A stretch of DNA of 64,000 bases from JBGYPP01 sp041838515 (GCA_041838515.1 JBGYPP010000018.1:27882-91881); one strand, 5' to 3'. Numbered from the stretch's first letter, positions 27,870 to 37,764 are shown. The notes: generated by a model not told the origin, from the letters alone. Translations and numbers: made by a program.

Positions 27870-28796
27870 ATGGCAAAGAAAATAGGGTTTTTGTTTCCCG
27901 GCCAAGGGGCGCAGGTGGCTGGTATGGGCAAGGATTTTTACGATGCCTTTGCCTCCAGCCGAGAGGTATATGCCAAGGCTTCCCAGGCCGGAGGCATGGA
28001 TGTAGAGGCCATATGCTTTGGCGAGGATGCCCGGCTGCATATCACGGAGTATACCCAGTTGGCCATGCTGGCCACTGAGGCGGCTATATTGGAGGCTGTG
28101 CGGGAGTTGGGCATAGCGCCTGCGGCTGCAGCCGGACTGAGTCTGGGAGAGTACGGAGCGCTTCTGGCCAGCGGCGCCATAGGTCAGGAGGATGCCTTTA
28201 TGGTCATACGCCATAGGGGCAAATTGATGCAGGATGCCTATCCGGTGGGCGGCGCCATGAGCGCGGTTCTGGGGCTGTCCAATGCCCAGGTGGAGGAAGT
28301 GGTGGGCGGTCTGGCCAAGCAGGCCTGGGTGGCCAACTACAACTGCCCCGGCCAGGTGGTGATTACCGGCACCCAGGAGGATGTGGAGGAGGCCGGCGCT
28401 GCGCTGAAAGCGGCTGGAGCCAAGGCGGTAAAACCGCTAAAGGTCAGCGGCCCTTTTCACTCCCCCCTGCTGCAGCAGGCAGCACAGCAATTGGGAGAGG
28501 TATTGGCGGGCGTGGAACTGTCGGATATGCAGATTCCGTATCTGACCAATGTGACCGGGGAGTATGTGACAGATGTATCCCAAATTAAGGATTTGCTGGT
28601 GCGGCAGGTACAGTCCTCCGTTCGCTGGCAGCAGTGTATGGAGCGTATGTTGGCGGATGGCATTGACACCTTTGTGGAGATAGGCCCGGGCAAGACGCTG
28701 GCCGGATTTGCCAAGCGCATCAACAAGGATGCCGTAGTGCATACTGTGGAAACCGTGGCGGATTTGGAGAAATTGAAGGAGGCCGGATTATGCTAA
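27870..28796 (+). CDS. fabD: Malonyl-CoA:ACP transacylase
   Basis: Moves malonyl from CoA to ACP to supply elongation. 308 residues; [14 protein letters not shown] at the N-terminus, catalytic serine at residue 91 in [14 protein letters not shown], and the catalytic histidine in [12 protein letters not shown] at 27870 follows GGAGGGGAG; frame upstream is not family-like. The stop overlaps the fabG start by seven bases. Confidence 0.95.
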   Translation: MAKKIGFLFPGQGAQVAGMGKDFYDAFASSREVYAKASQAGGMDVEAICFGEDARLHITEYTQLAMLATEAAILEAVRELGIAPAAAAGLSLGEYGALLASGAIGQEDAFMVIRHRGKLMQDAYPVGGAMSAVLGLSNAQVEEVVGGLAKQAWVANYNCPGQVVITGTQEDVEEAGAALKAAGAKAVKPLKVSGPFHSPLLQQAAQQLGEVLAGVELSDMQIPYLTNVTGEYVTDVSQIKDLLVRQVQSSVRWQQCMERMLADGIDTFVEIGPGKTLAGFAKRINKDAVVHTVETVADLEKLKEAGLC

Positions 28797-29530
28797 AGGG
28801 AAAGGTGGCCCTGGTTACCGGCGGCAGCCGGGGTATAGGCCGGGAGATCTGTCTGGCCTTTGGCGCCCAGGGAGCCAAGGTGGCTGTCAACTATCAGGGC
28901 AATGCCCAGGCGGCCCAGGAGGTGGCGGATGCCATCTGCCAGGCCGGAGGGGAGGCTGTGGCCATAGGCTGCGCTGTGCAGGATTCGGCGGCTGTGGAGG
29001 CCATGGTGGCCCAGGTGCTGGAGCGTTTTGGCCGTCTGGATATATTGGTCAACAATGCGGGGATCACCCGGGACAATCTGATGCTCAAGATCACGGATCA
29101 GGATCTGGACAGTGTGCTGGATGTCAATCTCAAGGGCGCTTTCTATACTATACGCCATGCCTATAAAGCCTTTATGAAGCAGAGGAGCGGGAGAATAATC
29201 AATATCTCCTCTGTGACAGCCCTGCTGGGCAATGGGGGGCAGACCAATTACACGGCTTCCAAGGCCGGATTGATAGGTCTGACCAAGAGCATAGCAAGGG
29301 AGCTGGCGGCCAGGGGAGTGACAGCCAATGCCATAGCGCCGGGATTTATAGAAACGGATATGACCTCTGCACTGCCCCAGGCGGCCCGGGAGGCCATACT
29401 GTCCCAGGTGCCTCTAAAGCGCATGGGCAGTCCTAAAGAGGTGGCGGATCTGGCCGTATTCCTGGCTTCTGATCAGGCGGCGTATATCACTGGACAGGTA
29501 ATTAGCGTAGACGGGGGCATGCATATGTAG
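28790..29530 (+). CDS. fabG: 3-oxoacyl-ACP reductase
   Basis: NADPH-dependent reduction of 3-oxoacyl-ACP. 246 residues of the short-chain dehydrogenase fold: cofactor loop [12 protein letters not shown], catalytic Ser in NISSVTAL, Tyr154 and Lys158 (NYTASKAG), and [10 protein letters not shown] with a C-terminal [15 protein letters not shown]. Its ATG lies inside the last codons of fabD, so the two are translationally coupled. Confidence 0.95.
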   Translation: MLKGKVALVTGGSRGIGREICLAFGAQGAKVAVNYQGNAQAAQEVADAICQAGGEAVAIGCAVQDSAAVEAMVAQVLERFGRLDILVNNAGITRDNLMLKITDQDLDSVLDVNLKGAFYTIRHAYKAFMKQRSGRIINISSVTALLGNGGQTNYTASKAGLIGLTKSIARELAARGVTANAIAPGFIETDMTSALPQAAREAILSQVPLKRMGSPKEVADLAVFLASDQAAYITGQVISVDGGMHM

Positions 29531-29578
29531 CCTTGCCGGCCCATGGGCGGACATAGGCGCAGAGAGAGGGTTGCAAAT

Positions 29579-30811
29579 ATGAAAAGGCGAGTTGTGGTAA
29601 CCGGTATGGGAGTGGTTAGCCCTATAGGCACGGGCTTGGCCAAGTTTTGGTCTTCTATACGTGAGGGGCGTATAGGGTTTGCGCCTATAGAGTATTTTGA
29701 TGCTTCTGATTTCAAGGCCAAGGTGGCGGCCCAGGTCAAGGATTTTGTGGCTGGGGATTTTATGGATCCCAAGGCGGCCAGGCGCATGGAGCTGTTTTGC
29801 CAATTCGCCGTGGCGGCATCTAAGGAGGCCATGGAGGATGCCGGCCTGGATATGTCCAAGGAGGATCCCTTCCGGGTGGGAGTATCCATAGGCTCCGGCG
29901 TGGGCTCCCTGCAAACGGTGGAGAGGGAGCATGCCAAGCTCCTGGCTAAGGGGCCGGGCAAGGTGGGACCTATGATGGTGCCGCTGATGATAGGCAATAT
30001 GGCTGCCGGAAATGTGTCCATACAGCTGGGCCTGCGGGGCAAGAATATCAATGTGTGCACGGCCTGCGCCACTGGCACCAACTCCATAGGCGAGGCCATG
30101 CGTTCCATACAGTACGGGGAGGCGGAGGTCATGCTGGCCGGAGGCGCGGAGGCCTCTATTACGCCCATATCCATGGCGGGATTTTCGGCGCTGACGGCCC
30201 TGTCCACAGTGGAGGATCCAAAGGCCTGCTCCCTGCCCTTTGACAAGAACCGCAGCGGTTTTGTCATGGGTGAGGGCGCCGGCGTGCTGGTGCTGGAGGA
30301 GAGGGAGAGGGCCATAGCCCGCGGGGCAAAGATTTACGGCGAAGTGGCCGGCTACGGCGCCACTGCCGATGCCTACCACATCACCTCACCGGCAGAGGAC
30401 GGCTCCGGCGCGGCCAAGGCCATGGAGTACGCTATAGCCGATGGAGGCATATCCAAGGAGCAGGTGGATTATATCAATGCCCATGGAACGGCCACGCCCT
30501 TGAACGATTTGTTTGAAACCAGAGCTATCAAACTGTTGTTCGGAGATCATGCATATAAACTAAAGGTCAATTCTACCAAGTCCATGGTGGGGCATCTGTT
30601 GGGCGCGGCCGGTGCGGTGGAGGCCATAGCTGCGCTGAAATCCCTGGAGGAGGGTTATATACATGCCACCGTGGGATACCAGACCCCGGATGAGGAGCTG
30701 GATCTGGATTATTGCAAAGAGGCGGTGGAAATGCCCATACGCTACGCCCTGTCCAACTCCCTGGGCTTTGGCGGGCATAATGCCAGCCTGCTCTTTGCCA
30801 AGGCGGATTAG
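29579..30811 (+). CDS. fabF: 3-oxoacyl-ACP synthase II
   Basis: Condenses acyl-ACP with malonyl-ACP. 410 residues; thiolase-fold N-terminus RRVVVTGMGVVSPIG, active cysteine at residue 163 in NVCTACATG, catalytic histidines in INAHGTATPLND and KSMVGHLLGAAGAVEA, and the closing NSLGFGGHNASLLF. Start at 29579 after AGAGAGGG; the 12 codons before it are not family sequence. Sits 48 bases after fabG. Confidence 0.96.
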   Translation: MKRRVVVTGMGVVSPIGTGLAKFWSSIREGRIGFAPIEYFDASDFKAKVAAQVKDFVAGDFMDPKAARRMELFCQFAVAASKEAMEDAGLDMSKEDPFRVGVSIGSGVGSLQTVEREHAKLLAKGPGKVGPMMVPLMIGNMAAGNVSIQLGLRGKNINVCTACATGTNSIGEAMRSIQYGEAEVMLAGGAEASITPISMAGFSALTALSTVEDPKACSLPFDKNRSGFVMGEGAGVLVLEERERAIARGAKIYGEVAGYGATADAYHITSPAEDGSGAAKAMEYAIADGGISKEQVDYINAHGTATPLNDLFETRAIKLLFGDHAYKLKVNSTKSMVGHLLGAAGAVEAIAALKSLEEGYIHATVGYQTPDEELDLDYCKEAVEMPIRYALSNSLGFGGHNASLLFAKAD

Positions 30812-30820
30812 GAGGTGGAC

Positions 30821-31255
30821 ATGGCCAAGCTGGGCATACAAGAGATCAAGAATATCATACCCCATAGGTATCCTTTTTTGCTCATCGATGCCATAGAGGA
30901 GCTGGAGGAGGGAAAGCGGGCTGTGGGCATTAAATGTGTGACGGTGAACGAACCCTTTTTTCAGGGGCATTTTCCCTCGGAGCCTGTCATGCCCGGCGTG
31001 CTGATCATAGAGGCTCTGGCGCAGGTGGGGGCGGTGGCCCTATTATCCCAGCCCCAATATGCCGGGGGCACGGCGTATTTTGCCGGCATATCCAATGCCC
31101 GATTTAAGCGTAAGGTGGTGCCAGGGGATGTCCTGCGGCTGGAAACCGAGCTGACCAAGATCAAGGGGCCTATGGGCATAGGTGTGGCCAAGGCCTATGT
31201 GGGGGAGGCTTTGGCGGCCAGCGCGGAGTTGACCTTTGCCATAGGCCGGGCCTAG
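30821..31255 (+). CDS. fabZ: 3-hydroxyacyl-ACP dehydratase
   Basis: Removes water from 3-hydroxyacyl-ACP. 144-residue hotdog protein with [12 protein letters not shown], catalytic His50 in [23 protein letters not shown] (H50, E64). AGGAGG 5 bases before ATG 30821 decides the start over GTG 30815. Nine bases after the fabF stop. Confidence 0.96.
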   Translation: MAKLGIQEIKNIIPHRYPFLLIDAIEELEEGKRAVGIKCVTVNEPFFQGHFPSEPVMPGVLIIEALAQVGAVALLSQPQYAGGTAYFAGISNARFKRKVVPGDVLRLETELTKIKGPMGIGVAKAYVGEALAASAELTFAIGRA

Positions 31256-31274
31256 GACGGAAAGGGGTCGAGAT

Positions 31275-32252
31275 ATGAGCAAAAGGTGCAAAATCATAGG
31301 CACGGGCAGCTATTTGCCCAGCCGCGCCATTACCAATGACCAGCTCTCTGCGGTGGTGGACACCTCGGATGAGTGGATACGCTCCCGTACCGGCATAGGC
31401 CAGAGGCATTTGGTGGGGGAGGGGGAGGGTACCTCCCAGATGTGCCTGGAAGCGGCCAAATTGGCACTGGAGGATGCGGGTCTGGAGGCCAAGGATTTGG
31501 ATCTGATCCTGGTGGGCACGGTTACGGCAGACACGCTGACCCCCTCTGCCGCCTGCATATTGCAGGGGGCCTTGGGCGCAGAGAGGGCCATGGCCTTTGA
31601 TTTGAATGCGGCCTGCGCAGGATTTCTCTATGCTCTGTATACAGTAGAGGCGTACATACGCGCGGGTTTTGTGAAAAACGCTCTGATCGTAGGGGCGGAA
31701 ACTCTCTCCCGCATTATGGACTGGGAGGATAGAAGCACCTGCGTGCTCTTTGGTGACGGAGCCGGCGCGGCCGTGGTCAGCGCCGCTGAGGAGGGGGGGC
31801 TGCTCTTTGCCTCTATGGGATCAGATGGCAGCCGCAATGAGGCCATATGCTGTTACAGCCGCAGGAACGGACATCCCTTTGTAGAGGTATCCGGAGAGGG
31901 ACAGGGGTATCTGCATATGGACGGCCAGGGCGTGTACAAATTCGCCGTGTCCACCGTGCCTGCCAATATACTGGAGGTGCTGGATCAGGCCGGACTGGAG
32001 CCGGGGGATGTGGATCACTATATATTGCACCAGGCCAATCTGCGCATATTGCAGGCTGTGGCCAAGAGGCTGGATCTCTCCCTGGATAAATTCCCTATCA
32101 GCTTGGACAGGGTGGGAAATGTATCGGCGGCCAGCATACCCATATTGCTGGATGAGTTACACAGGCAGGGCAGGCTGCAGAGAGGTCAGAAGTTGATACT
32201 CTCCGGCTTTGGCGCCGGCCTGGTTTGGGGCAGCGCGTTGTTGGAATGGTAA
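31275..32252 (+). CDS. fabH: 3-oxoacyl-ACP synthase III
   Basis: Starts fatty-acid synthesis by condensing acyl-CoA with malonyl-ACP. 325 residues; CKIIGTGSYLPSRAITN, active cysteine at residue 114 (LNAACAGFLYAL), catalytic histidine in YILHQANLRIL and asparagine in DRVGNVSAASIPILLDEL. In streptococci fabH lies at the start of the cluster beside fabT; here it lies at the end, directly before the MarR-type gene. Confidence 0.96.
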   Translation: MSKRCKIIGTGSYLPSRAITNDQLSAVVDTSDEWIRSRTGIGQRHLVGEGEGTSQMCLEAAKLALEDAGLEAKDLDLILVGTVTADTLTPSAACILQGALGAERAMAFDLNAACAGFLYALYTVEAYIRAGFVKNALIVGAETLSRIMDWEDRSTCVLFGDGAGAAVVSAAEEGGLLFASMGSDGSRNEAICCYSRRNGHPFVEVSGEGQGYLHMDGQGVYKFAVSTVPANILEVLDQAGLEPGDVDHYILHQANLRILQAVAKRLDLSLDKFPISLDRVGNVSAASIPILLDELHRQGRLQRGQKLILSGFGAGLVWGSALLEW

Positions 32253-32274
32253 GAACACCCGGGAAAGGAGCGCC

Positions 32275-32709
32275 ATGGAAATTCGGACAGCATTGAATGA
32301 AATATTGGTGGGCCTTTTCCGGGATATTTCTTCTATAGAAGAAAAGGCGATAAAACGGGGGGAACACGCCGATCTCTCCCTCAATGATATGCATGTTATA
32401 GAGGCCATAGACACGGGTGAGGCCAAGAATATGAGCTCTGTGGCCAAGAGTTTGCAGGTCACCACCGGCACTCTGACAATATCGGTCAACGGCCTGGTGA
32501 AGAAGGGATATGTACAGCGCATACGTTCCGAGCTGGATAGGCGGGTAGTGCTGGTTTCCCTGACGGAGAAGGGCAGAAAAGCCCATGCCAGGCACCAGGC
32601 CTTTCATCGGCAGATGGTGGGGGCCGTCCTGCAGGGGCTGAATCAGACGGAGCAGACGATACTTGCCAGGGCCTTGGAAAATTTATACGGCTACTTTCGC
32701 ACATGGTAG
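32275..32709 (+). CDS. MarR-family regulator, FabT-like
   Basis: A 144-residue winged-helix protein: LSLNDMHVIEAIDTGEAKNM, recognition part SVAKSLQVTTGTLTISVNGLVKKGYV, wing RIRSELDRRVVLVSLTEKGRKA. Start at 32275 after GAAAGGAGCGCC; the codons upstream overlap fabH. As the last gene of the fatty-acid operon, with a TTTGA-N3-TCAAA operator at the operon promoter, it most likely represses its own operon in response to acyl-ACP, as FabT does in streptococci. The role is inferred; the fold is clear. Confidence 0.88.
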   Translation: MEIRTALNEILVGLFRDISSIEEKAIKRGEHADLSLNDMHVIEAIDTGEAKNMSSVAKSLQVTTGTLTISVNGLVKKGYVQRIRSELDRRVVLVSLTEKGRKAHARHQAFHRQMVGAVLQGLNQTEQTILARALENLYGYFRTW

Positions 32710-32710
32710 G

Positions 32711-32742
32711 GCGCGGGGCCTAGAGCTGCCGCGCTTTTTTTT
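32711..32742 (+). terminator. Terminator of the fab operon
   Basis: GCGCGG/CCGCGC stem with a 12-base loop followed by eight T, directly after the marR stop. Confidence 0.85.
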
Positions 32743-32762
32743 GAGTACAATCCGCAGAACTA

Positions 32763-32791
32763 TTGCAATTTTGGAAAAAGTCTTATATACT
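32763..32791 (+). promoter_or_regulatory. Promoter of the pnt operon
   Basis: TTGCAA, 17 bases, TATACT, about 60 bases before pntA1. Confidence 0.75.
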
Positions 32792-32807
32792 ACAAAAAAT
32801 ATAAAAT

Positions 32808-32824
32808 CCTAGTATTTTACTAGG
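32808..32824. promoter_or_regulatory. Candidate operator of the pnt operon
   Basis: CCTAGTA-TTT-TACTAGG, a perfect inverted repeat with 7-base arms, about 15-30 bases after the pnt -10 box. It does not match the Rex or FabT motifs. Regulator unknown. Confidence 0.5.
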
Positions 32825-32851
32825 AAAAGAGAGAAAGGATATGGGAGGTCT

Positions 32852-33976
32852 ATGAGGCGAGTATTGGTGTGCAGGGAAGAGGATAGATTGGAAACCAGGG
32901 TGGCCATGGTGCCGGAAGATATCAAGAAGATGTCCGCCCTGGGATTTTCCTTTGTGGTGGTCAGAGGGGCTGGGGAAAAGGCCGGATTTTCTGATGGGGA
33001 ATATGAAAAGGCGGGGGCGGCATTGGCGGCCTCCAATGAGGAGGCATATGCCGGGTCGGAGATCGTAGTCCGCATAGGCAAGCCAGATTCAGCCCGGGGG
33101 CTGCCGGCCCAGGCGCTGCATATCAGCTATATGGATCCTTTCCGGGAAAAGACGCTGCTGGAGGATTTTGCCCAGGCGGGCATTTCTGCCATATCCTTGG
33201 AAATGATACCCCGCACTACGCTGGCGCAGAAGATGGATGTGCAGTCCTCTCAGACCTCCCTGGCTGGGTATGTGGCTGTTCTGCATGCGGCGGCCAGACT
33301 GCCCAAGATTTTTCCCATGATGATGACTCCGGCCGGAACCATTTCTCCGGCTAAGGTCTTTGTCATAGGTGTGGGCGTGGCCGGACTTCAGGCCATAGCC
33401 ACGGCCAAGAGGCTGGGCGCCCAGGTATCGGCCTTTGACACCCGCCCCGTGGTGGAGGAGCAGGTGCGCTCTCTGGGGGCAAATTTTGTCAAGATTGATC
33501 TGGGAGAGATGGGGCAGACGGCCCAGGGATATGCAAAGGAGCTGACTCCGGAGCAGATAGCCAAGCAGCAGGAGGCTCAGGCCAAGGTGTGTGAGAAATC
33601 CCATGTGGTCATCACCACGGCCAAGGTCTTTGGGCGGCCTGCACCCAGACTGTTGACTGCGGAGGTGCTGGACCGTATGCAGCCCGGCAGCGTGGTGGTG
33701 GATATGGCCGTGTCCACCGGGGGCAATGTAGAGGGATCCAAATTGTTCGAGGAGGTAATCCGGGACAATGGCGTGATCATACTCTCGGGAGATTTGCTGG
33801 AGAGGCGGGTGCCCTATGATGCCTCCCGTATGCTCTCCGGCAATATCAGCGCGTTTTTGGGGCATTTCACCAAGGAGGGGCAATTGGCGCTGGACAGGCA
33901 GGATGAGATCATGGCAGGCTGTCTGCTGACCCATGGCGGGGCGGTTGTACACCCGGCATTTGCGGACAAGGCCTGA
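32852..33976 (+). CDS. pntA: NAD(P) transhydrogenase alpha subunit, part 1 (NAD-binding)
   Basis: The soluble NAD(H)-binding domain I of proton-pumping transhydrogenase, which moves hydride between NAD(H) and NADP(H). 374 residues: RRVLVCREEDRLETRVAMVPEDIKK, the RQD-type loop region KMDVQSSQTSLAGY, and the nucleotide fold VFVIGVGVAGLQAIATAKRLGAQVSAFDTRP. In E. coli this is fused to membrane helices; here, as in many bacteria, the helices are a separate gene downstream. GGGAGG before the ATG. Confidence 0.95.
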   Translation: MRRVLVCREEDRLETRVAMVPEDIKKMSALGFSFVVVRGAGEKAGFSDGEYEKAGAALAASNEEAYAGSEIVVRIGKPDSARGLPAQALHISYMDPFREKTLLEDFAQAGISAISLEMIPRTTLAQKMDVQSSQTSLAGYVAVLHAAARLPKIFPMMMTPAGTISPAKVFVIGVGVAGLQAIATAKRLGAQVSAFDTRPVVEEQVRSLGANFVKIDLGEMGQTAQGYAKELTPEQIAKQQEAQAKVCEKSHVVITTAKVFGRPAPRLLTAEVLDRMQPGSVVVDMAVSTGGNVEGSKLFEEVIRDNGVIILSGDLLERRVPYDASRMLSGNISAFLGHFTKEGQLALDRQDEIMAGCLLTHGGAVVHPAFADKA

Positions 33977-34015
33977 TGGTCTGAGGATAGAGTGTTTAGG
34001 AGAGAGGAGTTTCTT

Positions 34016-34306
34016 ATGGGTATGTTGATTTTTGTCTTTGTATTGGCGGCATTTTTGGGCGTGGAGCTGATATCCAAGGTGCCCTCCCAGCTGCATACGC
34101 CACTGATGAGCGGCACCAATGCCATCTCCGGCATTACCATAGTGGGGGCCATGGCCGTCACCGCTGTCAGCGTGGGAGATACGCTGGGCCTGATATTGGG
34201 TTTTTTGGCCATAGTGCTGGCCGCCATCAATGTGGTGGGCGGTTATTTGGTGACAGACCGTATGCTGGGTATGTTTAAGAAGAAAGATAGCAACAAGAAG
34301 CCCTAG
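34016..34306 (+). CDS. NAD(P) transhydrogenase alpha subunit, part 2 (membrane)
   Basis: A 96-residue membrane protein matching the C-terminal helices of PntA: LIFVFVLAAFLGVELISKVPSQLHTPLMSGTNAISGI in parts, then three to four hydrophobic helices and a basic tail. ATG 34016 follows AGGAGAGAGGAG; GTG 33992 in the same frame overlaps that site's upstream part and is unlikely. Lies between the NAD-binding subunit gene and pntB. Confidence 0.93.
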   Translation: MGMLIFVFVLAAFLGVELISKVPSQLHTPLMSGTNAISGITIVGAMAVTAVSVGDTLGLILGFLAIVLAAINVVGGYLVTDRMLGMFKKKDSNKKP

Positions 34307-34366
34307 GCTGGGGTGCTGCTGGCAGATAAAATTTGGCCGCCCTGTGCGGCACAGATGGGAGCGAAT

Positions 34367-35767
34367 ATGAATGTAGGTATAGCCATATTGTATATGGTAG
34401 CTTGTATTTTTTTCATCAGAGGTATCAAGTGGATGGGAAAGGCGGAAACAGCCCGCAAGGGCAACGCCTACTCTGCGTTTGGCATGGCTATAGCCATGGG
34501 CGCTGTGCTGCTGGAGGGAGATGTGCTGGCCTCCTGGTCATCCCAGTTGGGCGGCAATGGATATCTTTACCTGGCCGGAGGTGTGGCTCTGGGTTCTATA
34601 ATAGGCGCTGTATGGGCCAAGAGGGTGGAAATGACGGGCATGCCCCAGCTGGTGGCCCTGTTCAATGGCTTTGGCGGCCTTTCTTCCTTTTTGGTGGCCT
34701 GGGCCGAATTTTTGCACAATGGAGGTGAGGGAGATGCCTTTACCAAGGCAACCCTGGGATTGACCATAGCCATAGGCGCCGTGGCCTTTACCGGCTCTGT
34801 GGTGGCCTGGGGCAAGCTCTCCGGAAAGATGTTCAAGAAGCAAGCCCGCATACCGGCCAAAAATGCGTTGAATATGCTGCTGGCTCTGCTGGGTCTGGGG
34901 GGTACGGCGCTCTATGCGCTGGCCCAGGGGCCTCATCTGCTGACCGGCATAGCGCTGGTGTCCATCACCTATCTGCTGCTGGGGTATACCATGGTGGTGG
35001 GTATAGGCGGCGGGGATATGCCCGTGGTCATCTCTCTGCTCAATGCGCTGTCCGGTTTGGCGGCGGCCTTTGCCGGATTCGCCATACAGAACACAGTGCT
35101 GGTAGTGGCCGGCTGTCTGGTGGGCGCCTCGGGACTGATACTGACCCTGATTATGTGTAAGGCTATGAATCGCAGCCTCTATAGCCTGCTCTTTGGCAGC
35201 TTTGGAGGCGGTGGGCAAAAGGGCGGCGGCGAGGAGGCTGAGCCCAAGTCTATGTCTGTAGAGGATGCGTACCTGGTGCTGGAGGCGGCCTCTTCCGTGG
35301 TCTTTGTACCCGGATATGGCATGGCAGTGGCCCAGGCCCAGCATGCTGTCAAGGATCTGGCAGACCGGCTGGAGGCCAACGGCGCAGAGGTGAGCTTTGC
35401 CATACATCCTGTAGCCGGCCGTATGCCAGGCCATATGAATGTGTTGTTGGCGGAGGCGGATGTGCCTTATGAGCAGCTCAAGACGGCTGATGAGATCAAT
35501 CCCCATATGCCCATGCAGGATGTGGCCTTTGTCATAGGCGCCAACGATGTGGTCAATCCTGCAGCCATTACAGACCAGAGTTCTCCCATCTATGGCATGC
35601 CCATTATTAACGCTTTCCAGGCGCGGACAGTATTTGTCCTCAAGAGGGGCAAGGGTACTGGCTTCTCCGGCCTGGCCAATCCTCTGTTTACCAATGACAA
35701 TACGGTGATGATCTATGGCGATGCCAAGCAGACGGTAGCCGCTTTGGTGGGAGAATTTGACAATTAG
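34367..35767 (+). CDS. pntB: NAD(P) transhydrogenase beta subunit
   Basis: About 466 residues: a membrane part of eight or more helices (residues 1-280) and the NADP-binding domain III (VVFVPGYGMAVAQAQHAVKDLADRLEANG, HPVAGRMPGHMNVLLAEADVPYE, FVIGANDVVNPAA, PIINAFQARTVFVLKRG). I prefer ATG 34367 (NVGIAILYMVACIFF) with GGGAG upstream; the frame is open back to 34313. Links NADPH supply, needed by the adjacent fatty-acid operon, to the proton gradient. Confidence 0.95.
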   Translation: MNVGIAILYMVACIFFIRGIKWMGKAETARKGNAYSAFGMAIAMGAVLLEGDVLASWSSQLGGNGYLYLAGGVALGSIIGAVWAKRVEMTGMPQLVALFNGFGGLSSFLVAWAEFLHNGGEGDAFTKATLGLTIAIGAVAFTGSVVAWGKLSGKMFKKQARIPAKNALNMLLALLGLGGTALYALAQGPHLLTGIALVSITYLLLGYTMVVGIGGGDMPVVISLLNALSGLAAAFAGFAIQNTVLVVAGCLVGASGLILTLIMCKAMNRSLYSLLFGSFGGGGQKGGGEEAEPKSMSVEDAYLVLEAASSVVFVPGYGMAVAQAQHAVKDLADRLEANGAEVSFAIHPVAGRMPGHMNVLLAEADVPYEQLKTADEINPHMPMQDVAFVIGANDVVNPAAITDQSSPIYGMPIINAFQARTVFVLKRGKGTGFSGLANPLFTNDNTVMIYGDAKQTVAALVGEFDN

Positions 35768-35835
35768 CCTTGGCGGCTTGGCGAACAGCTCTCCCCCATG
35801 GTACAATGCAAAAAAGGCCAGCGGCGGGAGGAGAT

Positions 35836-37764
35836 ATGCACAATTATTATCGTTTGCTCAAGGAACGTTTTCCCAAAAAGACGGCGGTGCTGACAGAGCT
35901 GATCAATCTGGAGGCCATACAGCATCTGCCCAAGGGTACAGAATTTTTCGTCAGCGACCTGCATGGGGAGTATGCCGCCTTTGACTATGTGCTGCGGCAT
36001 GGATCTGGCAACCTCAAGGTCAAATTGCAGGAGTGGGCGCAGGAGGTGGGGGAGGAAAATCTGGAGGTGGATATAGACTCCCTGGCTCTGTTTATCTATT
36101 ATCCGGAGAAGATGATGGAGAAAAAGGCCGCCTGCCTGTCCAAGGAGCAATTGGAGGATTTGCTGGAGAGCTACATACCCTCGCTGATACGGGTGGTCAA
36201 ATTCGTGGGCAGCAAATATACCCGGTCCAAGCTGCGCAAGGCCATGCAGGCCGAATTTGCCTATGTGATGGAGGAACTGGTGGCCGAGGTGGACCGGCGG
36301 GAGGATAAGGCCGGGTATTGCAGCTCCATTCTTAAGAAAATACGGAATCTGGGCCAGTTGGACGAGCTCTTTGTCGCCCTGGCCAATCTGATACAGCACC
36401 TGACCATAGATCATCTCCATGTGCTGGGGGATATATACGACCGTGGAGCCCATCCGGACCGCATAATAGAGCGCATAGGCCAGATGTCCAATGTGGATAT
36501 ACAGTGGGGCAATCACGATATTACCTGGATGGGAGCGGTGGCCGGCTCCGCGCTGTGCATGATCAATGTCATACGCATAGCGGCCAGATACAACAATTTG
36601 GCCCTGCTGGAGGACAGCTACGGCATCAATCTGCGGCGGCTGGTGGATTATGCGCTGAGCTATTACACGCCTCTGCCCAGCTTTGCGCCTGTGCTGGACG
36701 GAGCCAAGGTGGGGGAAAAAGAGCAGGATGCGCTGAACTGCCTGCAACAGGCCTGTGCGGTCTTGCAGTGGAAGCTGGAGTACCAGTGCATAGAACGCAG
36801 GCCGGATTTCCGTATGGGCAGCCGGCAGGTTCTGGCCCATATAGACTGGGAGCAAGGCTTGCTGCGCCGGGGAAACAAAACTTACGTTCTCGAAAATTGG
36901 AATCCCTGCCGTATAGATCCCCAGAATCCCGGAGCCCTGATGGGGGAGGAGGAGGCGCTGATCAACCAGTTGATTCACAGCTTTCAGAGCAGTGAGCGGC
37001 TGGTGCGGCATATGGACTTTCTGATCGAAAATGGCAGCATGTATCTGACCTATAACAAGCAGCTGCTCTTCCACGGCTGCATACCCCTGCACGAGAATGG
37101 GGATCTCAAATCCCTGCGCATAGAGGGGAAGAGTTATAGGGGCAAGGAGCTGCTGGATTTTTATGAATATCATGTACGCAAAGGATACAGGCATCCGGAG
37201 CGGCGGGAGGATTTGTCCACGGATCTGTTTTGGTATCTATGGACGGGGGAGTGTTCCTCCCTCTTTGGCAAGGCTGCTATGACCACCTTTGAGCGCTATT
37301 ATATCAGCGATGCCTCCACCCACAGGGAGGAGAAAAATCCTTATTATTCCCTGCGGGATGAGGAAGAGATCTGCGAGATGATACTGGCGGAATTTGGCCT
37401 GGGTCCGGGCAGCCATATCATCAATGGGCATACGCCAGTGATAGAGAGCAAGGGGGAGAGTCCTATCAAGGCCGGGGGCCGTATGCTGGTCATAGATGGG
37501 GGCTTTGCCAAGGCCTATCAGAAAAAGACGGGCAATGCCGGCTATACCCTGGTATTTAACAGCTATGGATTTCAATTGGTGGCGCACAGGCCCTTTACCG
37601 GTGTGGAGGATGTGCTCGCCGGGAATTGTGATGTGCTGTCCACCCAGCGGCTGGTGGAGTACTCTGACAGGCGCATACTGGTAAAAGACACCAGCATAGG
37701 CCAGAGGCTGGGCAGGGAGATACAGGATCTGGAGCATCTATACCTGCATTTTGAGGAGTATTGA
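35836..37764 (+). CDS. fbp: Fructose-1,6-bisphosphatase, class III
   Basis: Gluconeogenic hydrolysis of fructose-1,6-bisphosphate. 642 residues, the length of the Firmicutes-specific class III enzyme. The calcineurin-like metal motifs are visible: FFVSDLHGEYAAFDYVL, HVLGDIYDRGAHPD, IQWGNHDITWMGA and later SHIINGHTPV and LVIDGGFAKAYQ. ATG 35836 after GGGAGGAGAT; the 22 open codons upstream are not family sequence. Transcribed after pntB, 68 bases away, and closed by a strong terminator. Confidence 0.96.
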   Translation: MHNYYRLLKERFPKKTAVLTELINLEAIQHLPKGTEFFVSDLHGEYAAFDYVLRHGSGNLKVKLQEWAQEVGEENLEVDIDSLALFIYYPEKMMEKKAACLSKEQLEDLLESYIPSLIRVVKFVGSKYTRSKLRKAMQAEFAYVMEELVAEVDRREDKAGYCSSILKKIRNLGQLDELFVALANLIQHLTIDHLHVLGDIYDRGAHPDRIIERIGQMSNVDIQWGNHDITWMGAVAGSALCMINVIRIAARYNNLALLEDSYGINLRRLVDYALSYYTPLPSFAPVLDGAKVGEKEQDALNCLQQACAVLQWKLEYQCIERRPDFRMGSRQVLAHIDWEQGLLRRGNKTYVLENWNPCRIDPQNPGALMGEEEALINQLIHSFQSSERLVRHMDFLIENGSMYLTYNKQLLFHGCIPLHENGDLKSLRIEGKSYRGKELLDFYEYHVRKGYRHPERREDLSTDLFWYLWTGECSSLFGKAAMTTFERYYISDASTHREEKNPYYSLRDEEEICEMILAEFGLGPGSHIINGHTPVIESKGESPIKAGGRMLVIDGGFAKAYQKKTGNAGYTLVFNSYGFQLVAHRPFTGVEDVLAGNCDVLSTQRLVEYSDRRILVKDTSIGQRLGREIQDLEHLYLHFEEY

